Of a DNA stretch of 64,000 nt, positions 36,493 through 47,981 are shown one piece after another. The notes under the pieces were generated by a model, which saw nothing but the letters and a program-made list of their open reading frames with translations, was not told where the DNA came from and ran no database searches. Every line of letters starts with the position of its first letter. The first letter of the stretch is position 1. The stretch comes from Epiperipatus broadwayi. Lineage: Eukaryota > Onychophora > Udeonychophora > Euonychophora > Peripatidae. A program made the translations under genes and the position numbers. The stretch is taken from positions 355,001-419,000 of the forward strand of contig JAQFVV010000256.1 of the NCBI GenBank assembly GCA_028023455.1, in the 5' to 3' direction.

Positions 36493-36866
36493 AATACAAT
36501 GTTTTTGGGTACGAACCATGTATAATTTTGCATTTCAATCCGATATTTCAATAAACTAGCAACCGCCATTATCAAGGTTAACTTTTGAAAGAACAATCTT
36601 GTTAGATCTAAATGAATAACATGACTCAGTGTGAGATGAGAAGTGTGATTCAACTTGAAGTAATTCAGGATAAGCCTCATATTGTGGATGCTGAACTACT
36701 TCAGTTGAATCGCATTTTTTATCTCACACTGAGTCACGTTATTCATTGAGATCTAACGAGATTGTTCTTTCAAAAGTTAACCTTGATAATGGTGGTTGCT
36801 AGTCCATCGAAATATCGGATTGAAATGCAAAATTATACATGGTTCGTACCCAAAAACATTGTATTA
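36493..36866. repeat. foldback with hammerhead-like motif in both arms
   Basis: Arms of about 175 bp (36493-36672 and 36693-36866) share more than nine in ten bases by eye, including AATACAATGTTTTTGGGTAC, CAATCCGATATTTC and GGTTAACTTTTGAAAGAAC. Right arm, plus strand: CTTGATAATGG, a loop, then CCATCGAAATATCGG. Left arm, minus strand: the same frame with the stem partly broken. TTGATAA resembles a hammerhead core with the first base and G8 changed, the same two changes as in the 20.5-kb element and the PLE tails. Confidence 0.8.
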
Positions 36867-36869
36867 TAT

Positions 36870-37215
36870 ATATATATTATGCTGAACCAGCACTCATCAC
36901 TACAAGGTCTTTGAGCATTCTATCATCAGATTTTCAATGATATGGATGGCTAAAGAATTGGAAGGTAGAGAAGATTGAAGCCTGTGCATTAAAGTTAGAA
37001 GATTTGCTATCTTAATATAAACTGAGCATTGATTATATATATGTGTGAGTGATAGATGATGATCTGCACCAACTGATGAGTGCTGTTTCAGTATGAAATA
37101 CATATATTGGAGATTATTAATTTTTTTCACATGTATATGATCATGTGTATTGGTTGTATAAGATAGAGTGGATAGCTGTAGGGAACTTGAATGTCTGAAT
37201 TCAAATCCCTTATAT
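36870..37215 (+). mobile_element. family A: hammerhead plus tRNA-promoter-like SINE, best copy
   Basis: The unit runs: hammerhead (37062-37114), then TTTTTTTCACATGTATATGATC, then TGGTTGTATAAGATAGAG, A-box-like TGGATAGCTGTAGGG (37159-37173), B-box-like GAATTCAAATCCC and a TTATATATATA tail. At 36870-36905 the minus strand carries a second, damaged hammerhead (GTGATGA with stem GTGCTG/CAGCAT but no GAAA). The locus is therefore bounded by two hammerheads in inverted orientation. Confidence 0.7.
37062..37114 (+). ncRNA. hammerhead ribozyme type I, complete (family A)
   Basis: Stem I 5' strand ATCT-gca-CCAA (37062-37072), core CTGATGA (37073-37079), stem II GTGCTG-TTT-CAGTAT (37080-37094; four Watson-Crick and two wobble pairs), GAA (37095-37097), stem III ATA-CA-TAT (37098-37105), cleavage base A37106, then stem I 3' strand TTGG-AGAT (37107-37114). 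Both halves of stem I pair, with a three-base bulge that could make a tertiary contact. Confidence 0.85.
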
Positions 37216-37969
37216 ATATATAGATGTTCTAATAGTTACGATTGTTAGGGAAAAAATCTACTAATTTCAAGCCAATTTAGTGCACTGGTTGCAGAAGTAG
37301 ATTCAAAAGCTAAATATTCCTGAATCATTTTTTAGTTGAAAAAGAACACAAAACAAATCTCAATTTTTGTCAATTAACTTCTCAGGCAACTGACCATATA
37401 TTTATTAATTATACATACATAAATAATTGCATCATCAAATTTTCTGCAGTTTAATTTTCAATAGCTATTTATTTTCCACACAAAATCTCACTCATCTCAT
37501 TTCCAAGCCTAAATCAATTCAACTATAAAAACGCGACTATCGCTATCACATTTGTTTAAAACTTGTTACCGTGGTTACAAGGACAATACTTTTTATCCAA
37601 CATCTTTGGCTCTCAATCTTTTCAAATTAAAAATGTTGTCAGATTTTTTTTTTTAAAAAAAAATTTAATTATTACAGCAAAAGTGAAAAGTAGAAGTTTA
37701 AAAAATGAAAATTTATTTTATAATGTTAAAATTGTTATTAATTATAGAAAAAGTAAATTTAACTTTATTGCTTACTAAAACAATTCATTTCTTTGTGATT
37801 TTTTTAAAAATATTTCATCTAGCCAAAACTGCTTTAGGCATTTTGGATTTTCCCTAATATTATGTTTTTTACATGAAGTTAAAATATATATTAATTTTTA
37901 GATAATTATATTTTCTTAAATAAAAATAATAATGTAATTGAATAGTTTGTCACTCAGTTCAATTTCACT
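37216..37969. other. spacer, nothing recognised
   Basis: The short frame at 37563-37778 has no domain. Confidence 0.5.
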
Positions 37970-37970
37970 T

Positions 37971-38052
37971 GGAATTCAAACACGGGAAGTGACAAAATTG
38001 TGATGCAATCCTTCGATCTTGAGCTCTAAAATTTATCACTCTATCACTAACG
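37971..38052 (-). repeat. tRNA-like sequence, possible SINE head
   Basis: On the minus strand TTAGTGATAGAGTGAT resembles a polymerase III A box and, about 60 bases on, GTGTTTGAATTCC resembles a B box. Arms of a tRNA cloverleaf are not convincing, and GC is slightly raised. No second copy was found in the window. Confidence 0.35.
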
Positions 38053-38059
38053 TAAACCA

Positions 38060-40810
38060 TGTAGGATTTTTTTTTTTTAAATCAAATATTAGAAATAAAT
38101 ATATATATTCTAGGATGTTGATCAAATATTTAAACTTCTGGCTTATTTTTGTTAATAATTTTAATTGATATATATAAAAAGAGAAGGGGAGTTATATTTT
38201 GACTTTATGATATCTCATAATATTATATATCCACATTTCCTTAGGAATCATTCCAAGTGTTTTTTTGATGGGTTGCAATAATATATAGTGTAGATATTAT
38301 TTATTCGTATGAGTTTCAAAGTGCGAAATTATCATTGTCCTATATTTGTGTTTGATATCATAACCGCATCTAAAAGCAGCCCAAATGTATTAGTTTTTGT
38401 GAATTATTTCATACTTTGAAATCAAATGATTGATGTTTCTACATACTTAATTAACAATTCAGATAATCAGTCTAATGCATTTATTAAGTATTTTTAAATC
38501 TTTGTCGCACTTGATGATAATGTTTTTTTTTCTTGAAATACATGTATTGTGTAAGAGATATCTGATTTTTGGTGAAGATTGGCTTATGATATTACCAATT
38601 CATATGTGTGCATTTTCTTAACATTTGTCATATTTTATTAGATTCTTAAATAGCTCTATATTTTCTATTATTAGATTAATAGTCCAAGGAGTTTGATGTA
38701 GCTAAGTAATGAGTATTTTATCTAACCAATATTGTAATGCCTATAGTGATTTAACATTATTTGAAATCTTATTACTATGTATTAATAGGATCTTATAATT
38801 TAAAGCTTAATCTTTACATCATTAAGATGCAAATTGTTTTTTAAATAAACTCAAGTATGTAAAGTAAGTATTTAAATGTTAAAATAAAATAAGTAAACTA
38901 ACTATACAAAGTATTACATATGTAATCAGATATAATATTCATCAGTACATTTCAGTATTTAAAATTTAGGAATACTTTCAAGCTATTGGTGAATATTTTA
39001 AGAATAATATTTGAACGTTGAGATAGAACACAACTTAAATTATCCATAATCAATTAACTTTTGAAAAAGTAATTTCTAATAAACCACAGGATTATTGATT
39101 TTAATTAAGAAAACTTCATCTTTTCTGTTGTATCAACTTTAAAAACTATTAATTATATCTCAGAAGCATCTAGACTTCTGATACATACATAAATATATTT
39201 TTTTATAAAATTATAATTGTAATATGAAATTAAACATGGATTAAAAATTAGCAGTATTGATTTAAAATAGAATTATAATTTATTTTTGTTTCTATAATTT
39301 TTATTGCATTTGTTTTTTTTTTATAAAACACAACAAATGTATTAATTAGATGATTAATAACATATTTTATGTCTTGAAGTAAATAATAAGACATTTCTTT
39401 GTAATATATGAAATCTTGCTGCTACTAAAATATTGTTCATGGTGTTTAAATATGGTTCAGTTGGTGAGATTTTTTTATTGAAATCAGTAACATTTTGTAG
39501 TACTTTCACATTTTTAATTATTAATTAAATATAAATATTTGTGTTATTTCAAGATTTGTTTGTACTTCATACTGAAGTTAGAAATATACTATCATTATTC
39601 AGAATTGCATGATTTTAAAACTTTTATTTTCTGAGAGCTTTAAATCTATCACTTATTATTACAAAAATATTGTTGAAAGACTTCATTTTTCATAGCATTA
39701 ATATCAATGAAGAAGTCAAATTGTTAAGAAAATCAAGCCAAATTGTGTTTATCCATATTTTATATAAATATCTGCTATTCAAATTTTTTTAAATAAATGA
39801 CAATAGAAAAAAATATGACAACAATTTTAATGTCTAGATATGATTATATCATCTAGTTGATATAACAAAACATGACCAAACAGTATCATCATAACCTTGA
39901 CACACTCTTTTATCAAATTTAATTTATCTGTAAAGTGTGTGAGTAATATATATTGATTTACAAATTATATCTAAAAGCAAAAAAAAAAAATTGTGTTTAC
40001 TAAAAGTTTATTTTAAATTAAATGTGAATATAAAACATGTGGAGACAGTTTTAATGTCCATCCATAGTTATGGGATTCTAATTCAAGATAACAAAACACA
40101 TTTCCAGAATATAATTATTCTTTTATTTAAAAAGTTGTTAAAAAGTCATGCCAGTTTTTATTTATTATTGTTTTTGAAATGGATACAAAATGCAATAAAT
40201 TAATTACTTTTACATTAACCACAGTTTCTGAAATAGTATTCAATGAAAAAAAAAAACATTTTTTTGCCCATATACAATGCAAAATTTCTGCATAATCTAG
40301 AAAATATAAGCACATTTAATTTTTAATGTAATTTTTACTAATAAATTAAACAAATATAGAAATACTTTTTCAGCTTTTTACCACTTAACTTTCCCACTGA
40401 TCACAATTCAAGAATAATTGATTGCAGAAACTCATTTATTATACAATTTAACTATTTTAGCAAGTATTAAAATGCATGTATGTAGAGGTAATCCATTTTG
40501 ATGTGTCAGCCTAGAACAACATTCTTACACAACAAAATTATTTAAATTGAAAAATTATAAACCAAAGTTAAATATATAAATATACATATAAAATTAATAT
40601 TTAAGTTTTAAACATTGTATTATAGAGTTTTATCATAATGAAAATTAAATCAAACTTTTACAAATATAAAAAAGTATAAACAAAATTATTCTTATAAAAA
40701 TCATTAAAATCCATAGATAATTGCTTTAGCTATTTCATAATCAGAACTTCTGCTTTCTCACTTGGAAATCATTTTTTTCTTGAGCTACTAATATTTTTGT
40801 TTGTTTGTCA
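38060..40810. other. spacer, nothing recognised
   Basis: AT-rich throughout. Frames at 39991 and 40127 overlap on opposite strands and lack domains. Confidence 0.5.
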
Positions 40811-40835
40811 TTTTTTTTTTTTTGGGGGGGGGGGG
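40811..40835 (+). repeat. T13/G12 homopolymer junction
   Basis: Thirteen T are followed directly by twelve G, in a region with almost no other G runs. Confidence 0.95.
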
Positions 40836-41138
40836 TCATATAAAAACTAAAACTGAATTTTTTTAAAAAAAATAAATGAACTTACATTAATAAAAATTTT
40901 AAAAATCATGGTATCATTGATATAATTATTTTATATTAAAAACTTCTTTTTTTTTTGTTTCAAATTTGTGTTTAATAACCCTGAATAGATTTATGAACTA
41001 AATTAAGTAAATAAGTCTTAAAAAATATGAAAATGATATCTGACTCACTACATAAAAAGGAAGTACTTTAAAAACATCTACATACATGTATGATGTGGCA
41101 ATCAATATATTTTGTACTATTTATATTCAATAATAATT

Positions 41139-41878
41139 AGTAATTTATTTATATAGTACTATGTTTTAATCTGTAACAATCATTAGGGATCTCCCACTAC
41201 ACTTGTGCTGTAAATTAACATACATTTTTAAAGAATGCACTTCTTTCCAAGCACAAGATAAAGTCTTTTGAAAAAATTGAATTAATCCATTTTACCCTTT
41301 TAATCTAAACATATATGCATAAGCAAATCTTAAGTATTTGGAAATGAGAGCATGGAGATATTACTTAATTACTTTTAATTCCATTTGTTATGTTTTTATT
41401 ATTAATATCTGCAAAACTTTTGCAATTTACAGCGCATCAGTATTCGATGTAACATTAAACATATGTTTATATATAAAGAGTAATTTATTTATATAGCATT
41501 ATGTTTTAATCTGTTACAATCATTAGGAATGTGTAGTTGGTGGTCCTTAGATTAAAACATAGCTTTATTTAAATAAATTACTCATTATATACATTTAATA
41601 TTACATATAATATTGATATGTCATAAATTGCAAAAATTTCACAGACACCAATAATAAAAACATAGCAAATAGAATTAAAAGTGATTGATTAATATTTTCA
41701 TACTCTCATTTCCAAATGTTTAAGATTTGCCTATACATATATGTTTAGGTTTGAAAGGTAGAATGGGTTCATTCTATCTTTTCAAAAGACATTATCTTGT
41801 GTTTGGAAAACAGAGCATTCCTTAAAAAGTGTTTATTAGTTTACAACGCATGTGTAATGGATGATCCCTAATGATTAC
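41139..41878. mobile_element. 740-bp foldback with 12-bp flanking direct repeat
   Basis: A unit of about 340 bp (41139-41479) is followed by a partial direct copy of its start (41480-41537) and then a complete inverted copy (about 41540-41878). Paired blocks include AATCATTAGGGATC, TTTTCCAA/CACAAGATAA, AAACATATATG and TTTGGAAATGAGAG. TCAATAATAATT occurs at both outer borders (41127-41138 and 41879-41890), a plausible target-site duplication. No hammerhead core was found. The tandem-plus-inversion plan matches the 32-kb array. Confidence 0.8.
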
Positions 41879-42058
41879 TCAATAATAATTGTATCATGTT
41901 TTATGCAGAATTTTTTTTTTATAAAAATAATAAATGTTTTCTCTGTTCTTCAGACTCATGATCAAAATTATTGTATATATATAGCAGAATAATTAGAAAA
42001 AATACATACAATATTTTCACTATTAAAAGTATGAATATTAAGAGTTGAACAAAATAAA

Positions 42059-42162
42059 TTGATAATTAAGCTTTTCCAAAATGTAATATATATATATATA
42101 ACTTGTTAATTGATAATTAAGCTTTTCCAAAATGTAATATATATATATATAACTTGTTAATG
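42059..42162 (+). repeat. 51-bp tandem duplication
   Basis: TTGATAATTAAGCTTTTCCA through ACTTGTTAAT occurs twice without change, including its (TA)n core. Confidence 0.95.
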
Positions 42163-42512
42163 CTTTTATTTAATTTAACCAATAATGTAATAAAAAATAA
42201 TGAAAAATATGTTTTGTTTCAACCACAATGTTGGTTGTTATATATAACTTGAAATAAAAACTTGGGTCATTCATAAATTAATTAATTCAATCACTAGTTT
42301 TAAAAATAGTATTTAAATTAATTTGTAGATGCCTCACACTTTTATTTTATGTTATATATATATAATTAAAATTGTGATTCAAAAAAAAATAATAATATAT
42401 GGTCGTCCCATATTTTTATTTCAAGTTGCATATAACAACCAAAATTGTGATTGAAGAAAAATATATTTTATGATTTTTAGTACATTACTGACCAAATGAA
42501 ATAAGTATTTTT
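42163..42512. repeat. family D foldback, copy 2
   Basis: The outer parts pair: CAACCACAATGTTGGTTGTT and ATAACTTGAAATAAAAA on the left match the complements of TATTTCAAGTTGCATATAAC and AACCAAAATTGTGATTGAAG on the right. The middle resembles the centre of the 6.2-kb copy (AATTAATTAATTCAAT). Confidence 0.75.
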
Positions 42513-42519
42513 ATAAAAC

Positions 42520-42557
<38 letters not shown>

Positions 42558-42644
42558 TACTTATATAAATATATATATATATACTTATATTATTTGATTT
42601 TATATATATATATATATAATATCAAATGATATATGTATAATAAA

Positions 42645-42925
42645 CAAAATCCACTAGAATAATTCTACCAAAATTTAAAAATGCCTATATAAAATTTTAA
42701 ATTATTTTTTTTTGCTTATAGCAAGCATATTCCACCATCTTGAGTACTTAAAGCTCATTGAACGTTACTGTTGTGTGAGTTTAATGAGCTTTAAATATTA
42801 ACATATTGCTACTCAAGATGGCAGAATACACTATAAGCTGCCTTATAGCGAAGGAAAATAATCTTTAATTTTATATAAGCATTTTTTAATTTGGGTAGAA
42901 TTATTCTAGTGGATTTTATTTATAT
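42645..42925. mobile_element. 280-bp MITE-like foldback
   Basis: The termini AAATCCACTAGAATAATTCT and AGAATTATTCTAGTGGATTT are perfect inverted repeats, continued through ATATTCCACCATCTTGAGTA / CTCAAGATGGCAGAATA. The element is non-coding. The superfamily is unclear because the surrounding AT sequence hides any target-site duplication. Confidence 0.85.
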
Positions 42926-42929
42926 TTAT

Positions 42930-43011
42930 ATCATTAAAAACCAATCAACATGTAGACAATCCCAATATCAATAACAACAATTTCAAACTGTTGTCAAGGC
43001 AACCTCCTTTT

Positions 43012-43012
<1 letters not shown>
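42930..43012 (+). repeat. interspersed repeat family C, copy 2
   Basis: Matches 4478-4578. It starts five bases after the MITE and ends at a (TA)n run (43016-43042). Confidence 0.75.
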
Positions 43013-43043
<31 letters not shown>

Positions 43044-43044
43044 T

Positions 43045-43640
43045 ACTTTGATATTTTGTAACAACATGTTGTATTCAATTTTAAAGATAGACAATCAAAA
43101 CATTGTTACAATATTTTTCAGTATTTGTAATAAAATGTGTGTGTTAAAAGTTATTTACAAGATTTTTGTACTTATTACTGGCAGTATTTTAAAAAAAGCA
43201 AATCTTAGTTCAACAATCAAGGGAAATTCAACTTTTATCATTCATATCTTTTTCTTTTCATTTTAATTAACTATAAAATCATTATAATAAATTAATCAAG
43301 AAATCAAATGAAAGCATATTTTTAAATAATGTACTCCCATCTATTGCACATCACTAAAAACTTATTGAACTGATATTAATACAGTTTGAAATTTAGTGCT
43401 GACTAATGCTGTTAGACTGCATGAATGACTCGACAACCTGAACTATTGCATTGCCATTAATATCTAACATATGTGCAAAATTTGAACAAAATTCATTCAA
43501 AATTGGTCACAAGATTTTACCCAATTTAATAAACAAACAATCAAATTGAATTTGTAACTTAAATAAAACTGTTTTATCATTTGTAATAATATTTTCATTT
43601 ATTATACTAATCATAATTTTAAGAAAAAGTATTCATAAGT
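43045..43640 (+). repeat. 0.6-kb direct repeat, copy 1
   Basis: Aligns with 43815-44430 over its length. Shared blocks include GATATTTTG, CAATCAA...AAATTCA, GCACATCACT, AACTGATA, GTTTGAAATTT, CTAACATRTG, AAATTTGAA, TTAAATAAAA and TTTATTATACTA. A weak common frame (ending TSPIKRN or STIKGNS) is visible but not family-assignable. Confidence 0.7.
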
Positions 43641-43649
43641 GCTTGAATT

Positions 43650-43770
43650 AATTAATTTATGGAAGTCCTACATTTTTATATCATGTTGCATATAACTATC
43701 AAAATTATGGTGAAAAAGGGAAGTATTTTTATTTTTTTTGGTTTTAGTACATTAATGATTAAAAATAAAT
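43650..43770 (+). repeat. family D half copy
   Basis: Contains TATGGAAGTCCTACATTTTT, TATCATGTTGCATATAAC, TATCAAAATTATGG and TTTTAGTACATTAATGA in the order of the right arm of 42163-42512. It lies exactly between the two 0.6-kb direct repeats. Confidence 0.65.
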
Positions 43771-43814
43771 AATAGTGTGTTTATCAAATATTTTTTATAT
43801 CTATTATTTTTTAT

Positions 43815-44430
43815 TTTTTAGTATTTGGATATTTTGCAATAGTTTTTCTTTTGTATTAAACAAAACTAATAGTCAAAATAGTGTTGCCATATTTCAAGCT
43901 CTTAGAATTAAATGGCATGTTAAAAATTGCTTGCAAGATATTTGTGTTTATGAAGACAGCATTTTTCAAAAAGCAATTTTTACCTCACCAATCAAAAGAA
44001 ATTAAGATCTCATTCTTCATTTCATTTATTTATTTAATTGTGAATGCTTTTTTAATGTGTTAGTAATGAAATTCAATGAAAGCCTATTTTATAAATAATA
44101 CACCACCATCGATGGCACATCACTGAAAACTATATGAACTGATAACAACACCGTTTGAAATTTGTCCTGCTAATACTAATTAGATTGGACAAATGGATAA
44201 ACAATTCTGAAAGTGCATTGTCAGTCATACCTAACATGTGAATAAAATTTGAAGAAAATCTGTTTGATAGAAGTATGTTAAAAATTGATTGCAATATAAA
44301 CAAATTGAATTTTCAAGTTAAATAAAAGCATTTAAAATAATTATCTATTGCTCTATTATTTTCTGCAATATTTGCATTTATTATACTACTATTAATTTAG
44401 TTAGAAAATGTTTTTATTGTATAATTTCTT
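43815..44430 (+). repeat. 0.6-kb direct repeat, copy 2
   Basis: Partner of 43045-43640, offset by about 770 bp. Divergence is substantial, so the duplication is old, or the two are independent insertions of one family. Confidence 0.7.
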
Positions 44431-44647
44431 GAGTATAAGAATCTACTTTAATTAGACAAAAATGACACAATTCTTATTACTATATAAAAATTATGCCACA
44501 TAGAAATACAAAATTTCTTCATACAAAATTTCTTCATAATTACATAATTAGAAGTAATAAAATTAAATTTATTTTTTACATGATTTTTAATAGTAAGATA
44601 CAAATTATGCTAGCACATTATATTCAGTTTTTAACAATTTTACCATT

Positions 44648-44732
44648 AAAACAGGCAATACTTTTCATACAGTATTAATAACAGTTATAAGCAAGCATAA
44701 GAAATGGTGATCATGTGGTGTTTATTGGCAAT
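44648..44732 (+). repeat. FB-A terminal fragment
   Basis: TTAAAACAGGCAATAC, TTAATAACAGTTATAAGCAAG and CATAAGAAATGGTGATCATG match the outer end of the right arm at 35840-35885. Confidence 0.75.
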
Positions 44733-44734
44733 TT

Positions 44735-46482
44735 TGCCATTGTAATTGCAATTATGAAATTGTGTGATTTTTTTTACTTTTCCTAAACTTTTTAAATCTA
44801 TAAAAGATTTTTTAAAAAATCAAGAATTTTAAAATAATAACATGCAATTTATATTGTTTAATGCATCATTATTAAAAAACTTAATATTTTGAATTCACTA
44901 ATTTAGTATAAAAATATCACTTTTTTTCCTGTATCATCTTAGTATCATTTATGAATTATATTTGTGAACCTAGAGAACAAGATCCTTACATTATCAGCTA
45001 ATATTATGATTTTAAATAAATCAACATTTGCTTATTTTTGATTTTACTGGATATGTGCTTATTATTGCTATCATTTAAATATATCTATGGATAGGAACAT
45101 GGTTAAATTTATAAAGACAATTTATTTATTTTCTCTAAGCTATAACACAATAACTTACCAAATTAATCATCTAATGATAGAGTTTAGAAATTTTTAGATA
45201 CTTGAAAATTTTCCAATCAAGCTTAGTACTTTTTTAGTAGTCAGCCATGGACTAATTCATCAAACCATACACATTGATCAGTCAATAAATCTTCACCAAT
45301 GCATAGAACATTAAATAAATACATGCAACCCTATAGGTAGCTGACCAATACATTGTTTTTATAGTTTTTATAATTGTAGTATACATATCTACAAATATTC
45401 TTTATAAAATATTAAATTCTAAATAAATATTCAAACTCAATCATACATATACATGCATAAATATTCTCTCTTTTGTGACTAAAGATATTTTGAATAATGA
45501 GATATATAACTTAGTTTAAAATACACCTCATTTTTAGATAATGGTTAACTAGAATATTGGTATCCAAACTGTAGAACTGCTTAAGTGCTTCAAGATTGAT
45601 AGTATCAAAGAAGAAAACTAAATTTATTAATAGTGAAACAATAAAATCTATAGAATGAATTGAAATCAGAATTCAATGAACACTAAAAGAGTCCAATAAA
45701 TAATATAAAAGTCTGTACTCTAAAATACAAAATCACAGAATGAATCACTACAAAACTAATACCGAGTTAAATATTCTAATGTTTACATAAAACAATCTTT
45801 CATAAGCATCATATATAGAATATAAAATATCCTATTTCAGTTCACTTTTTTCATGTAAAGGCTATGATGTAAAATTAATTCTATGAGCCTAAGAACAAAA
45901 CTGAATTATTGAAGATGCTCAGATAAAATATTGTTCAACCATATTTAATGATTAGAACATTTTATGTTGAAATTGCTAAAAAATATCTCATTCAGGCTGT
46001 CATTATCAGTTATAAAATCTGGTGGTCATTATTTTGAACTACTTTCTCTTGATTTAATCATTACTCTACATTGGCACATTAGAGATGGCAGTCTATTTGA
46101 ATATTTTAGGGCCAGTATTATGTTGTGATGCATAATGCAAACAATGACATTTTCTGATATGATAATTGTTTATCTTATGTAAGCTATTCAATTTAATGTT
46201 TATTCATAAAACTCAATGGTTATATTTCATATCATTCATAGCTTTCCAAATCATTTGATTTAAGTGTAAAAAGATTGATATTGACATTTTGAGATTTTAT
46301 TCCATAAAAAGACAATATTCTTCTAGACATTCAATTTACCTAATATTTTGCATATAAAATAATAGCTTTTTGTTGCATTATATTTTCTTATTATTTTGAA
46401 GGCAATATATGACATTCCTTAAATTAATATGTAATAAATTCCTTTAATATGTGTGTTTAATGGCTACTAATTATTATGGTTT
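44735..46482. other. spacer, nothing recognised
   Basis: AT-rich, no repeats or motifs found. Confidence 0.5.
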
Positions 46483-46647
46483 TAATGTGAAGTAAATATG
46501 TTATCAATTTCTAATAACATATCCAAATGTAATTTCAGCATTAGACATCATATTCGTGATGTTTTGTGATTCCTGGAGTACGATACTTAGTGGGGAAAAT
46601 GCATTTAGCTAATTATTAGATATTGAAAATATATTTACTTCACATTA
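46483..46647. repeat. short foldback
   Basis: TAATGTGAAGTAAATATGTT plus ATCAATTTCTAATAA on the left pairs with TTATTAGATATTGAAAATAT plus TTTACTTCACATTA on the right. A small hairpin GACATCATATTCGTGATGTT sits in the loop. Confidence 0.7.
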
Positions 46648-46649
46648 AA

Positions 46650-47966
46650 TGAATACATACTATGAATATATTTGCTAAAAATTAAAACTCATGATGCAAT
46701 GCCATGCTAATTTAAATCAGATTGAATTCTTCATGTTTCCAATTAAGCATAGGATAATCTATAAAACAAACACTCCTAGTAGTTATCCAATTATTGATCT
46801 ATTAATTCTTAACTGAAAGGAAATATGAAGAAAAAATATATATCCATCCTTCCTGTAATAATTTTTTTTTTATTTTTCTTTCTTTTACAAATACAAGAAT
46901 GTTTATATAATATACATGCAAATAATATAATTTTGCGATTATTTTTATATTATTTTGTTTGACTTGTATATTAGTATATTATAAATTAATATTTGATAAA
47001 GACATTATTTAGTAGCATTTTATTTTCAGCAGCATTGATGACAGTGAGACCATTTATTTCATTATATTGTAAATAAATATGTTGAAAAATAAAATTATAT
47101 AGATATAAATTTATTACAAGATAAATATAAATCATGATTTGTGTATTTATATTTATACACATTTTAATTTTAAAAACATATGTATGAACACAGTGTGTAT
47201 ATTAAAATATATAAAAGCTAATAACAGCTTTACAGATAATAGTTTAAAATCATGTTAGAACTTCATAGCATCCAATTGTGCCTCACTAGATGTTATTGTG
47301 ATCAGAATCCTGGAAGCAGCAGAGACATATTCATTAGTGGTAAAACAATACCATATTAGATAAATTACTTTATATCAATAAAGTAGAGTTGATGTACAAA
47401 TATGGTGACTGGTGATTTTTCAAGCATGTCCATATTAAAATCATTGAATATATACTTTAATGTGATCAGTATAAGTTTATAGCTGCTGACTAAAATGTTG
47501 GTGATAATTAGTGGCAATGTGATATGGCAATGATTCAGAAAGTATAGTCCATGTTACTGAAGATGGGATTTAGTGGTAGTGACATAAATATGGTGATTGT
47601 CACATTTTAGGTTAAAAATAAACTAATAATAATAACATAAAAACAAACTGCAAAGCTTTAGTAAATGCATTATTTTGTCATGGGCTGTTAATTATTTTTA
47701 TTTTACATCTATTTTTATTAAACTTTTATCAAATTTAAAGTATAAAATATATAAATAACAGCATAATAAAGCATGAAACATGTATTTTGAATATTTACAA
47801 AGCAAATTTGATGTTCTAGCCTATGCATATTTATTAGTAAATCAAATGTTAGTGAAATAATGATGACAAAAGTTTCATCAAAAATAATCTTGACAACTGA
47901 ATGCACATGTTAAAAGTTATTGAGAACTGGAAGATTACAAAAAAGTTTTCAATAAATTTTATAGCA
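46650..47966. other. spacer, nothing recognised
   Basis: The minus-strand frame at 47718-47906 has no domain. Confidence 0.5.
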
Positions 47967-47981
47967 AAAGCAAATCTGAGT

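Noticed and set aside
41425-41445. CTGATGCGCTG on the minus strand of the 41-kb foldback, considered as a hammerhead core
   Set aside because: No GAA follows at a suitable distance, and the other arm does not conserve the core.
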